Source of the DNA: an uncultured Bacilli bacterium
GTDB lineage: Bacteria > Bacillota_I > Bacilli_A > RF39 > UBA660
Direction: 5' to 3'
NCBI GenBank assembly: GCA_947629125.1
Contig: CANRCO010000069.1
Location: 1 to 6,761 of the forward strand
DNA length: 6,761 bases
The notes beneath the pieces were generated by a model, which saw nothing but the letters and a program-made list of their open reading frames with translations, searched no databases and was not told the origin of the DNA. Below, piece after piece: positions 1 through 6,143 of the stretch. Numbering within the stretch: position 1 is the stretch's first letter; each line of letters starts with the position of its first letter. The position numbers and the translations under genes are program-made.

Positions 1-798
1 GAATTCTTAGCAGAAGAAGAAATGGTTAGTCAAAAAAATCTAACTAAGAAGTTAAATAAAGAAGAAGTTAAAGGTAATATTGAATTTGATAATGTTAAAT
101 TTACTTATGATGGTAACGATAAACCAACCATTAAAAACTTTAGTGCCAAAGTTAAAGCTGGTCAAAAAATTGCTATAGTTGGTCCGACTGGGGCTGGTAA
201 AACAACCATGGTTAATTTACTTATGAAATTCTACGATATTGATTCAGGAGATATAAAAATTGATGGCATTTCTACTAAAGAATTAACAAGAGAAAATATT
301 CACGAGTTATTTACAATGGTTTTACAAGATACTTGGTTATTTAATGGTACTGTTAAAGAAAACATTGTTTATAATCGTAAAGATATACCTGATGAAGAAG
401 TTAAAAAAGTTTGTAAAACGGTTGGAATTGACCATTTCATTAAAACATTATCTAAGGGTTATAATTCTATTTTAGATGATAATGATTCAATTTCGTCTGG
501 TCAAAAGCAACTTTTAACAATTGCGCGTGGTATGTTAGAAGATGCTCCATTCTTAATTTTAGATGAAGCAACTAGTAATGTTGATACACGTACTGAAGAA
601 TTAGTTCAACAAGCTATGGATAAATTAATGGAAGGAAGAACATCCTTTATTATTGCGCACCGTTTATCAACAATTAAAAATGCTGATTTAATATTAGTTA
701 TGAAAAATGGTAATATTATTGAACAAGGTAACCATGATAATTTAATGAAACAAAATGGTTTCTATGCCGAATTATATAATTCACAATTTGAGTTATAA
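1..798 (+). CDS. ABC exporter ATP-binding/permease protein, C-terminal part (5' end outside window)
   Basis: The reading frame is open from base 1, so this is the last 265 residues of a longer protein; ATG 22 is internal, not the start. What remains is the end of the membrane-domain linker (EFLAEEE) and a complete nucleotide-binding domain. Counting from Met at base 22: A-loop Tyr29 (NVKFTY), Walker A GPTGAGKT 54-61, Q-loop Gln102 (VLQDTWLF), signature ISSGQ 157-161, Walker B FLILDE 177-182, D-loop SNVD 185-188 and switch His213 (IAHRLST). All catalytic residues are present. The wording VLQDTWLFNGT, GQKQLLTIARG and the ending FYAELYNSQFEL match, from memory, the YfiB/YfiC (BmrCD-like) multidrug exporters. 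These usually work as heterodimers encoded side by side, so the partner half probably lies upstream of the window (inference). It hydrolyses ATP at the inner face of the cell membrane to drive export; the substrate is unknown. A terminator follows directly. Confidence 0.93.
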   Translation, partial: EFLAEEEMVSQKNLTKKLNKEEVKGNIEFDNVKFTYDGNDKPTIKNFSAKVKAGQKIAIVGPTGAGKTTMVNLLMKFYDIDSGDIKIDGISTKELTRENIHELFTMVLQDTWLFNGTVKENIVYNRKDIPDEEVKKVCKTVGIDHFIKTLSKGYNSILDDNDSISSGQKQLLTIARGMLEDAPFLILDEATSNVDTRTEELVQQAMDKLMEGRTSFIIAHRLSTIKNADLILVMKNGNIIEQGNHDNLMKQNGFYAELYNSQFEL

Positions 799-828
799 GA
801 TACTTAATTATTAGGTATCTTTTTTTTA
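798..828 (+). terminator. Rho-independent terminator after the first ABC exporter gene
   Basis: The arms agatactta (798-806) and taggtatct (812-820) pair over 9 bp, with one T-G wobble, around the loop attat. A run of T continues to 827. The stem begins at the last base of the TAA stop. It separates the exporter operon from the GNAT gene. Confidence 0.9.
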
Positions 829-865
829 ATATGTTTAAAATTTTGACAAAATTCTTTTATTTTTT

Positions 866-894
866 TTGTTAATCGTGTATAATCTAATTATAAT
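866..894 (+). promoter_or_regulatory. Candidate sigma-A promoter for the GNAT / orphan membrane protein / ABC unit
   Basis: TTGTTA (866-871) and a perfect TATAAT (889-894) are 17 bp apart, just upstream of the GNAT start at 916. A second perfect TATAAT lies at 878-883, and a perfect TTGACA lies at 843-848, but those two are 29 bp apart and cannot pair with each other. With the 889 box the mRNA leader would be only about 15 nt; with the 878 box it would be about 25 nt and would include more of the purine-rich stretch at 895-905. Which -10 box is used is not settled. It is the only clear promoter-like stretch between the terminator and the gene. Confidence 0.65.
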
Positions 895-915
895 AGGATA
901 GAAAGTAGTGACAAT

Positions 916-1359
916 ATGCAAGAAAAAGTAACTTTTCGCATTGCCAATATAAATGATGTAGAGGCAATAATTAAATTATGTAATGAATGTTTTGATGAAA
1001 ATACAAGTATCGATTATGCTAAAAAAATTTTTTTAGAAACACAAAATGATACAAATCAAATTTATTTAATTGGGGAATTAAATGGTCAAATAATTGCTCA
1101 TACTAAAATAACTGTGATACCAACAATTTATGAAAAAATGAATACATACGCAATTATTAATCATGTTTGTGTTAAACCGGAATATCGACGATTAAATATA
1201 GCTACTAAAATGTTAGATGAAGTAAGTAAAATTTGTAAAGAAAAAAAATGTGTAGCTATAGAATTATGGAGCAATAATTTTAGAGTTCCTGCTCACGCAT
1301 GTTATAAAAAGTATGGTTTTTTAGTTAATGATGCTAAATTCTTTTCTAAAGATATCTAA
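916..1359 (+). CDS. GNAT family N-acetyltransferase
   Basis: The product has 147 residues, the usual size for a single-domain GNAT enzyme, which moves an acetyl group from acetyl-CoA to an amine. The N-terminal strand and helix are the typical opening (TFRIANINDVEAIIKLC, 6-22). Motif A is at 82-97: strand NHVCVKPEYR followed by RRLNIA, where the CoA-binding turn normally reads R/Q-x-x-G-x-G/A. Here the first Gly position is Asn94. Motif B is AHACYKKYGF at 126-135, with Tyr130 in the position of the usual catalytic or acid-helping Tyr. No signal peptide or membrane segment is seen, so it is cytoplasmic. The substrate cannot be told from the sequence; it might act on a small molecule, peptide or protein. 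The start ATG has only a weak purine-rich site (GAAAG, 901-905) before it. Its stop codon lies inside the Shine-Dalgarno of the next gene, so the two are almost certainly co-transcribed. Confidence 0.88.
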   Translation: MQEKVTFRIANINDVEAIIKLCNECFDENTSIDYAKKIFLETQNDTNQIYLIGELNGQIIAHTKITVIPTIYEKMNTYAIINHVCVKPEYRRLNIATKMLDEVSKICKEKKCVAIELWSNNFRVPAHACYKKYGFLVNDAKFFSKDI

Positions 1360-1364
1360 GGAGG
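1358..1364 (+). promoter_or_regulatory. Strong Shine-Dalgarno for the orphan membrane protein
   Basis: AAGGAGG lies 5 nt before ATG 1370 and includes the last two bases of the GNAT stop codon. It is the best ribosome-binding site of the second block, which suggests that the orphan protein is translated more strongly than the GNAT enzyme. Confidence 0.85.
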
Positions 1365-1369
1365 TTTAA

Positions 1370-2551
1370 ATGAAAATAAGTAATGTCTATATAGGTGGTT
1401 GGTTTCAAAGAACAATGTTACAATTATCTGAAATTTATGATTTTTTAAGACAAGGTACATCTCAATTAAATTTAGATAGTAAAAAATTACTTGAATTAAG
1501 AAAAAATTTAGGTATTGGAAAAATTGATTATAGTGTTGACGGTGAAGAATATATTGAATATACAACTGCCGAACAAATTAATGTTAAAATATTTGAAGAT
1601 GGCCTTATAATTTTAAATAATAAAAATGTTAGTGATGAAACTTTATTTGCCGATATCGATAAAGTAACAGATTATTATGAAAATAGACTTTCTACTGCTT
1701 TTAATTATTTGTTTAGTTTAGGTGCTCCAGTTCCAAAAGAATTAGCTCAAATTGAAAATATATATCCATATTTTATTGTTTGTGATAATGCTAATAAAGA
1801 ACAAATTAATGATTTATTAACTAGGACCGAAAAACAGAAATATTTTGAATTTAGTAATCCAAAATATGATGTAATTCGTGGTGATAAATATTATTTTATA
1901 AATAATAAAAAGAATTCTTTTACTAATATTGAAAGATATATTGAAGAGCAGGTATTTATTCGTGAATTTAAAGGTCAAATGCATCGTTATTTAAATATTC
2001 ATCGTATTATATGGGAAAAAATAGATGCAGTTAAAGAAAATGTTAATGTTCGAGGGTCAGAAATTGTTAAATTTACTTCTAAACTTGAAGGGTATGCTAA
2101 GACAATTAACTTAATTGATGGACGTATTAATCAAATGGGAACATATATAGCAACACGCGAAAAGATTGCCAAAAGCGATAAGGAACTTTCAGAATTTTTA
2201 GCTATTAGTGGTTATCGCTATGAAACTTTAAGAGATACCCTTGATTATATTAAATATTTATGGGATATGACGCAAAATTATGTTAAATCAGCTCAAAATT
2301 TATTTGAAAGCTTAAAAAGTGATGTTACTAGTAAATCGGTTGACAGTTTAACAATTGTTACAAGTATGTCAGCAGGAGCTTCAATTATAGGTTTATTAAC
2401 AGAAACTGCTCCAGAATTTACTATATTTGGTGTAATTTATTTCTTTATTTTAGCTTTAATTGGTTGGATATCAACTAAAGTATTAGGAACAATTTCAAAT
2501 AAAAGAAAATATGAAGTTTCAGATATTGAATATGTAAAGGATATTAAATAA
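1370..2551 (+). CDS. Unrecognised 393-residue protein with C-terminal membrane hairpin, CorA-like layout
   Basis: I do not recognise this family. About 320 residues form a soluble, charged N-terminal region with no signal peptide: a mixed alpha/beta part to about 200 (VKIFEDGLIIL 72-82; NYLFSLGAPVPKELA 112-126), then a mostly helical part about 200-320 that could form long helices or a coiled coil. Two membrane segments follow at about 326-343 and 350-372, joined by a very short turn (TETAPEF), and then a short basic tail. A soluble domain, long helix and two close C-terminal membrane helices recall CorA-type channels, but the CorA GMN signature is absent. Remote similarity to the RMD1/DUF155 type is another possibility. 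Both ideas are guesses from layout only. If the CorA-like topology holds, both termini would be cytoplasmic. It lies between the GNAT gene (10 nt gap) and an ABC exporter gene (4 nt gap), so a role with the exporter or in membrane stress is an inference from position. Confidence 0.85.
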   Translation: MKISNVYIGGWFQRTMLQLSEIYDFLRQGTSQLNLDSKKLLELRKNLGIGKIDYSVDGEEYIEYTTAEQINVKIFEDGLIILNNKNVSDETLFADIDKVTDYYENRLSTAFNYLFSLGAPVPKELAQIENIYPYFIVCDNANKEQINDLLTRTEKQKYFEFSNPKYDVIRGDKYYFINNKKNSFTNIERYIEEQVFIREFKGQMHRYLNIHRIIWEKIDAVKENVNVRGSEIVKFTSKLEGYAKTINLIDGRINQMGTYIATREKIAKSDKELSEFLAISGYRYETLRDTLDYIKYLWDMTQNYVKSAQNLFESLKSDVTSKSVDSLTIVTSMSAGASIIGLLTETAPEFTIFGVIYFFILALIGWISTKVLGTISNKRKYEVSDIEYVKDIK

Positions 2552-2555
2552 TTTA

Positions 2556-4289
2556 ATGCGTCGTTATTTTAATATATTTAGAACATTACTTTCATTTGGT
2601 AATAAAAAGCGTTTAACGATATTATCGATGTTTATTTCCAGTGCTTTAAATAATGTTGCATCGCTTTTACCGCCAATTGCTACTGCTGGTATTATTGGTG
2701 TTATTACTCAAAATAATTTTGGTGGTATTTGGTTTTATGTTTTATTATATTTAATTTTTTATGTAATTTACTTTGCAAGTTTACATTGGAATTATTATAC
2801 TTATACTGTTTTAGCTGATTATTATCATTTAGAGGTTCAGAAAAATTTATTTGATCATGTTGCTAATAATGAAGCTATATTCGATAAAGTATCTAAAGGT
2901 AAAATTACTGATACCTGTAGTGATGATATAAGATATTTAGTTGATGTTGTTGATTGTAGTGTAAAAGCTTCAATGAGTATTATAAAATTAATTATAATTT
3001 TCTTGATTTTTATGTATTACAATATTTATGTTGCAACTTTTGTTTTAATTTTAGACTTATTATATTTGAAATTAATGAATGATAATTCTAAACAAGTAGC
3101 TAAATATTATGAAGGTACACGTAAATATGAAGACAAAGTATTAGATATTTTAAATCAAATGTTAACAAATTTAAAACAAGTTAAAACTTTAAATTTAATG
3201 CCTAATTTAAATCGTAAATTAGATAAAACAAGATATAAATGGCGTGAACAATATAAAAATAAAAGAGATTTTTTAACAATTCGCTATTCTTTAATTCCAT
3301 ATATTGTTTATATCGGAAAAATTATGTTATATATCTTTTTAGCTTATTTAGTTATAAATAAAAAAATGACATTAGATAAATTAGTATTATTAATAAGTTA
3401 TTTTGAAATGACTATAACATGTACTGATTTAATGTTAGATAATTTACTTAATTTAAGTAATTATGGTATTAGAGTTAAGCGAATTAAAACAATTTTAGAT
3501 TATGAACCACAAAAAAATATTGATTTTGGTGATTTTGATAATGATTATATAAATGGTGTTGTTGAATTTAAAAATGTTTGTTTAGAAATTAAAAATAATT
3601 TAATTTTAGATAAAGTTTCATTTAAAATATATCCGAATGAAATTAATGCTATTGTTGGTCATAGTGGTAGTGGCAAATCTACAATTATTAATTTGTTATA
3701 TCGTTTGAAAAGAGTTAAATCTGGTGAAATATTAATTGATAATGAAAGTATATATAATTATTCTAAAAATGTTTACTTTTCTAATGTTTCAGGGGTTTAT
3801 CAAAAGCCATTTGTTTTTGAAATGAGTATTCGTGATAATTTATCTTTAGTAGATAATAATATAAACAATCAAATTGCTGCTTGTAAAAGAGTTGGATTAC
3901 ATGATTTTATTATGAATTTACCAAAAGGATATAATACTATTTTAAAAGATGATACTTCGGTTTTTTCCGATGGGCAAAAACAATTGTTAGCTTTAGCAAG
4001 AGCAATATTATCTAAAGCTGAAATACTTCTTTTAGATGAAATAACTAGTAATATTGATTCTTGCAATACTAAATTAGTAGCTAAAATATTAGAAGATTTA
4101 AAAACTGATCATACTATAATTTTAGTTACTCATAAACCAGAAATGATGGATATTGCCGACCATGTTGTAGTTTTAGATAAAGGTAAAGTAGTAGCTAAAG
4201 GAAAAAATTCTGAAGTTTACAAACGTAATAGTATTTATCGTGAATTAAAAAATCGAAGCTTTGCTAGTTTGAGTGCACAACTAGATTAA
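2556..4289 (+). CDS. ABC exporter, fused membrane and ATP-binding domains, substrate unknown
   Basis: The 577 residues are a full-length half-transporter. Six membrane helices are visible at about 21-49, 57-77, 143-157, 158-174, 244-266 and 274-290, followed by a nucleotide-binding domain from about 335. Motifs seen: Walker A GHSGSGKST 368-376, Q-loop Gln416 (VYQKPFVF), signature FSDGQ 470-474, Walker B ILLLDE 490-495 with the catalytic Glu, D-loop SNID 498-501 and switch His526 (VTHKP). It should therefore hydrolyse ATP. Oddities: the A-loop aromatic residue that stacks on adenine appears to be Ile345, and the signature is SDGQ instead of SGGQ. It is clearly different from the exporter at the left edge. 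No partner half-transporter lies beside it, so a homodimer is the simplest guess. ATG 2556 comes 4 nt after the previous stop, with only AAAGG 15 nt upstream, which suggests translational coupling. The gene ends inside a terminator hairpin. Confidence 0.92.
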   Translation: MRRYFNIFRTLLSFGNKKRLTILSMFISSALNNVASLLPPIATAGIIGVITQNNFGGIWFYVLLYLIFYVIYFASLHWNYYTYTVLADYYHLEVQKNLFDHVANNEAIFDKVSKGKITDTCSDDIRYLVDVVDCSVKASMSIIKLIIIFLIFMYYNIYVATFVLILDLLYLKLMNDNSKQVAKYYEGTRKYEDKVLDILNQMLTNLKQVKTLNLMPNLNRKLDKTRYKWREQYKNKRDFLTIRYSLIPYIVYIGKIMLYIFLAYLVINKKMTLDKLVLLISYFEMTITCTDLMLDNLLNLSNYGIRVKRIKTILDYEPQKNIDFGDFDNDYINGVVEFKNVCLEIKNNLILDKVSFKIYPNEINAIVGHSGSGKSTIINLLYRLKRVKSGEILIDNESIYNYSKNVYFSNVSGVYQKPFVFEMSIRDNLSLVDNNINNQIAACKRVGLHDFIMNLPKGYNTILKDDTSVFSDGQKQLLALARAILSKAEILLLDEITSNIDSCNTKLVAKILEDLKTDHTIILVTHKPEMMDIADHVVVLDKGKVVAKGKNSEVYKRNSIYRELKNRSFASLSAQLD

Positions 4290-4303
4290 AGCTTTTTATT
4301 TTT
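4255..4303 (+). terminator. Two-part intrinsic terminator overlapping the end of the second ABC exporter gene
   Basis: The inner arms CTAGTT (4264-4269) and AACTAG (4279-4284) pair perfectly around a 9-nt loop. Across an asymmetric internal loop (g on the left, att on the right), the outer arms AAGCTTT (4256-4262) and AAAGCTT (4288-4294) also pair perfectly. The stem runs into TTTTTATTTTT (4293-4303). Most of the hairpin lies in the last codons and stop of the transporter gene. It would end the GNAT to ABC transcription unit. Confidence 0.75.
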
Positions 4304-4331
4304 GTACTTTTAAAATGTTTGCTACTATAAC
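4302..4331 (+). promoter_or_regulatory. Candidate promoter for the 201-residue orphan gene
   Basis: TTGTAC (4302-4307) and TATAAC (4326-4331) are 18 bp apart; the -10 box has five of six consensus bases, the -35 box three of six. An alternative reading is an extended -10, TGc plus TACTAT (4320-4328). It would give a leader of about 65 nt. It sits just after the T-tract of the preceding terminator, where a promoter is expected, but AT-rich DNA produces such matches by chance. Confidence 0.42.
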
Positions 4332-4403
4332 TGTAAAAAAGGAATATTTTAAAAATATCAAAATAAAATTAAATACTAATAATAAAGAAAGTAAGGTTTT
4401 AAT

Positions 4404-5009
4404 ATGAATAATGAGTTATTAACTAAATTTAAAGAAGAAAATAAATATATATATTATTTAATGAAAATAATCCACTTAAATGAAAATAACTTAGTAGGGA
4501 AAAATTTAAGTGTCATTTTAGAAAAACAATTATTTTTAATAATTTTTAATAATTTAGATAATCATAATAGACAAAAAATTATTGAATTAAAATTAAAAGA
4601 AAATAAACTCGTTTATAATATATTTATTGAAAATGGTTTTTGGAAAGTTCCCTATCAAGATGAATATATTTTTGCTAAAAAAGATGATAATGTTAATTTA
4701 ATTTACACAGTTAAAAAAATTGGTAATACATTTAAGGCTTTAGCTGATTTTAACGATAATTATTTAAATCGTTTATTAAAATATTATGAAAACGATTTAA
4801 ATGATTTAAGTAATTTAATTGAATTAAATAATGCAATTTTTTGTAAACATCAAATAGAATATATAACTAATATTAATACAGAATATTATGATAATGTATT
4901 AAGCATGATTGATATTCTTGATAAGAGTAGAACTATGCCAAATAATAAAATTACTCAATTTTTAGAAAATTATAATCCAAGTAAAAGACTTAAAAAAACA
5001 AGAAATTAG
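4404..5009 (+). CDS. Unrecognised Asn/Lys-rich 201-residue cytoplasmic protein
   Basis: I recognise no family. The product has no signal peptide and no convincing membrane segment; VILEKQLFLIIFNNL (37-51) is hydrophobic but interrupted by charges and fits a buried helix better. It is unusually rich in Asn (33 of 201 residues), Lys, Ile and Leu, even compared with its neighbours. The middle (about 70-120) looks like alternating strands with aromatic residues (ENGFWKVPYQDEYIF, 76-90), and the rest looks helical. The last residues are basic (PSKRLKKTR). ATG 4404 has TAAGG at 4392-4396, 7 nt upstream, a good Shine-Dalgarno spacing. It is bounded by a terminator on each side and so appears to be its own transcription unit, although it comes immediately before the sporulation operon. 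Reading into dacB might give it a sporulation link, but nothing in the protein shows that. Confidence 0.8.
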   Translation: MNNELLTKFKEENKYIYYLMKIIHLNENNLVGKNLSVILEKQLFLIIFNNLDNHNRQKIIELKLKENKLVYNIFIENGFWKVPYQDEYIFAKKDDNVNLIYTVKKIGNTFKALADFNDNYLNRLLKYYENDLNDLSNLIELNNAIFCKHQIEYITNINTEYYDNVLSMIDILDKSRTMPNNKITQFLENYNPSKRLKKTRN

Positions 5010-5030
5010 GACTAAAAAAGTCCTTTTTTT
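5008..5030 (+). terminator. Rho-independent terminator after the 201-residue orphan gene
   Basis: AGGACT (5008-5013) and AGTCCT (5019-5024) form a perfect 6-bp GC-containing stem around an AAAAA loop and run into seven T (5024-5030). The stem uses the last two bases of the TAG stop. Only 13 nt separate its T-tract from the Shine-Dalgarno of the carboxypeptidase gene. Confidence 0.92.
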
Positions 5031-5043
5031 CATATTGTTTGAT

Positions 5044-5050
5044 AGGTGAT
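5044..5050 (+). promoter_or_regulatory. Shine-Dalgarno that selects GTG 5055 as start
   Basis: AGGTGAT is complementary to the 16S rRNA 3' end (core AGGAGGTGAT). The gap from its GG to GTG 5055 is 8 nt, the normal spacing. The upstream candidates GTG 5046 and ATG 5049 overlap this element and so lack a usable ribosome-binding site. Confidence 0.7.
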
Positions 5051-5054
5051 GGTA

Positions 5055-6143
5055 GTGAAAAAAATAATAGTAGTACTAATAAGTCTTTTTATTTTAACAA
5101 TACCTAAAGTAGAAGCAATATCTGCTAGTAGTTATATTGTTATGGATATGGATACGAATAGAGTTCTTGCGGGCAGTAATTATAACAATCAATCATTAAT
5201 TGCGAGTATTACCAAGATTATGACTTGTCATATTGCCATTAAATATGGCGATTTAAATGAAAAGATTACCGTAGGAGATGAAGTTTTAAAAGCTTATGGT
5301 AGTGCTATTTACATTGAAGTAGGAGAAGAACTTACCTTAAAAGAACTTTTATATGGTTTAATGTTACGAAGTGGAAATGATGCAGCTATGGTTATTGCAA
5401 AAAATGTAGCAGGTTCAATGGAAAACTTTGTTGATTTAATGAATGAAGAAGCTAAAAGAATTGGCATGAATAATACAATTTTTTATAATAATCATGGCTT
5501 AGAACAAGATGATGGTACAGCCAATCTATCAACAGCTTATGATATGGCATTAATTACCCATGAAGCTATGCAAAATAGTACCTTTCGTGAAATTTTTAAA
5601 ACTAAAGAAAAAGTAGTTAAAACTAATTATAAAACTTATAAATGGGTTAGCAAAAATAAATTAATTCATAGTACCGATTATATTATTGGAGGCAAAACTG
5701 GTTTTACTAAAAAAGCTCATCGAACACTAGTTACTGTTGGTAGTAAAGATAATAAAAATATTATTGTAGTTACCTTAAATGATGGGAATGATTTTGCTGA
5801 CCATTTAGAACTTTATGAAAAATATTTTAAAGAATATAAAAGTGTGGCGATATTAAAAAAACAAGATTTTAATTTAACTAGTAAATATTTAAAAGACTAT
5901 GATTTGTATATTAAAAATGATGTAAATCTTCTTTTAAAAGATAACGAGATAAATAAAGTTAAAATTAAATATAATTTAGATAAAAATAAAGATATTTTAA
6001 ATGATTCAATTGTTGGAACTGCCCAAATTTATTTAGGTAAAGATAAACTTAAGGAAGAAAAAATTTATGCAATAAAAAAAGAAAAAACTGTAGAAAAAAA
6101 GAGTAGTATTTTTACGAAAATTAAAGGATGGTTTTCTTGGTAA
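5055..6143 (+). CDS. dacB: Secreted D-alanyl-D-alanine carboxypeptidase (peptidase S11), sporulation-type
   Basis: This penicillin-binding protein removes the terminal D-Ala from peptidoglycan stem peptides outside the membrane. Numbering from GTG 5055 (362 residues): signal peptide 1-21 (KK, hydrophobic LISLFILTIP, cleavage near VEA), catalytic SITK at 51-54 (S-x-x-K), SGN at 106-108 (S-x-N) and KTG at 214-216. All three active-site motifs are intact and in family spacing. A C-terminal PBP5-like domain follows, ending in an amphipathic Trp-containing tail (SSIFTKIKGWFSW) suited to membrane attachment. After KTG the family's usual Ala-Gly is Ala-His (KKAHRT). The order carboxypeptidase, spmA, spmB is that of the B. 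subtilis dacB operon, where PBP5* lowers cross-linking of spore cortex; dacF is the nearest alternative name. GTG 5046 and ATG 5049 are in-frame but lie on the Shine-Dalgarno. There is no clear promoter between the preceding terminator and the gene. Confidence 0.9.
   Translation: MKKIIVVLISLFILTIPKVEAISASSYIVMDMDTNRVLAGSNYNNQSLIASITKIMTCHIAIKYGDLNEKITVGDEVLKAYGSAIYIEVGEELTLKELLYGLMLRSGNDAAMVIAKNVAGSMENFVDLMNEEAKRIGMNNTIFYNNHGLEQDDGTANLSTAYDMALITHEAMQNSTFREIFKTKEKVVKTNYKTYKWVSKNKLIHSTDYIIGGKTGFTKKAHRTLVTVGSKDNKNIIVVTLNDGNDFADHLELYEKYFKEYKSVAILKKQDFNLTSKYLKDYDLYIKNDVNLLLKDNEINKVKIKYNLDKNKDILNDSIVGTAQIYLGKDKLKEEKIYAIKKEKTVEKKSSIFTKIKGWFSW
6123..6127 (+). promoter_or_regulatory. Shine-Dalgarno that selects TTG 6137 as SpmA start
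   Basis: AAAGG lies inside the end of dacB. It directly abuts ATG 6128, which leaves no spacing for initiation there, but is 9 nt from TTG 6137, a normal distance. This supports the shorter SpmA. Confidence 0.6.

Noticed and set aside
831..872. 13-codon open frame after the first terminator
   Set aside because: It has no Shine-Dalgarno, is Phe-rich from T-tracts, and lies over the -35 region of the candidate promoter.
1356..1565. 69-residue open frame on the - strand
   Set aside because: It lies opposite the start of the orphan membrane protein gene, which has an ideal Shine-Dalgarno. The predicted peptide is low-complexity, Tyr/Phe/Leu-rich, as expected for the complement of AT-rich coding DNA.
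3869..4066. 65-residue open frame on the - strand
   Set aside because: It lies opposite the signature and Walker B region of the ABC exporter, whose motifs are conserved. It has no ribosome-binding site or promoter of its own that I can see.
4344..4358. Palindrome ATATTTT-A-AAAATAT in the leader of the 201-residue gene, a possible operator
   Set aside because: It consists only of A and T in a stretch where such palindromes are expected by chance, and it is a single copy without a neighbouring regulator gene.
4534..4560. Near-direct repeat of the type aatttttaataattt within the 201-residue gene
   Set aside because: It is low-complexity Asn/Ile/Leu codon usage in one reading frame, not a tandem repeat with conserved units.
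5030..5036. TCATATT resembling a sigma-E -35 element upstream of dacB
   Set aside because: No CATA-type -10 box lies 13-15 bp downstream, and a start from it would fall inside the coding region. Reading CATATTGT as the -10 box leaves no -35 match and a start at the Shine-Dalgarno itself.
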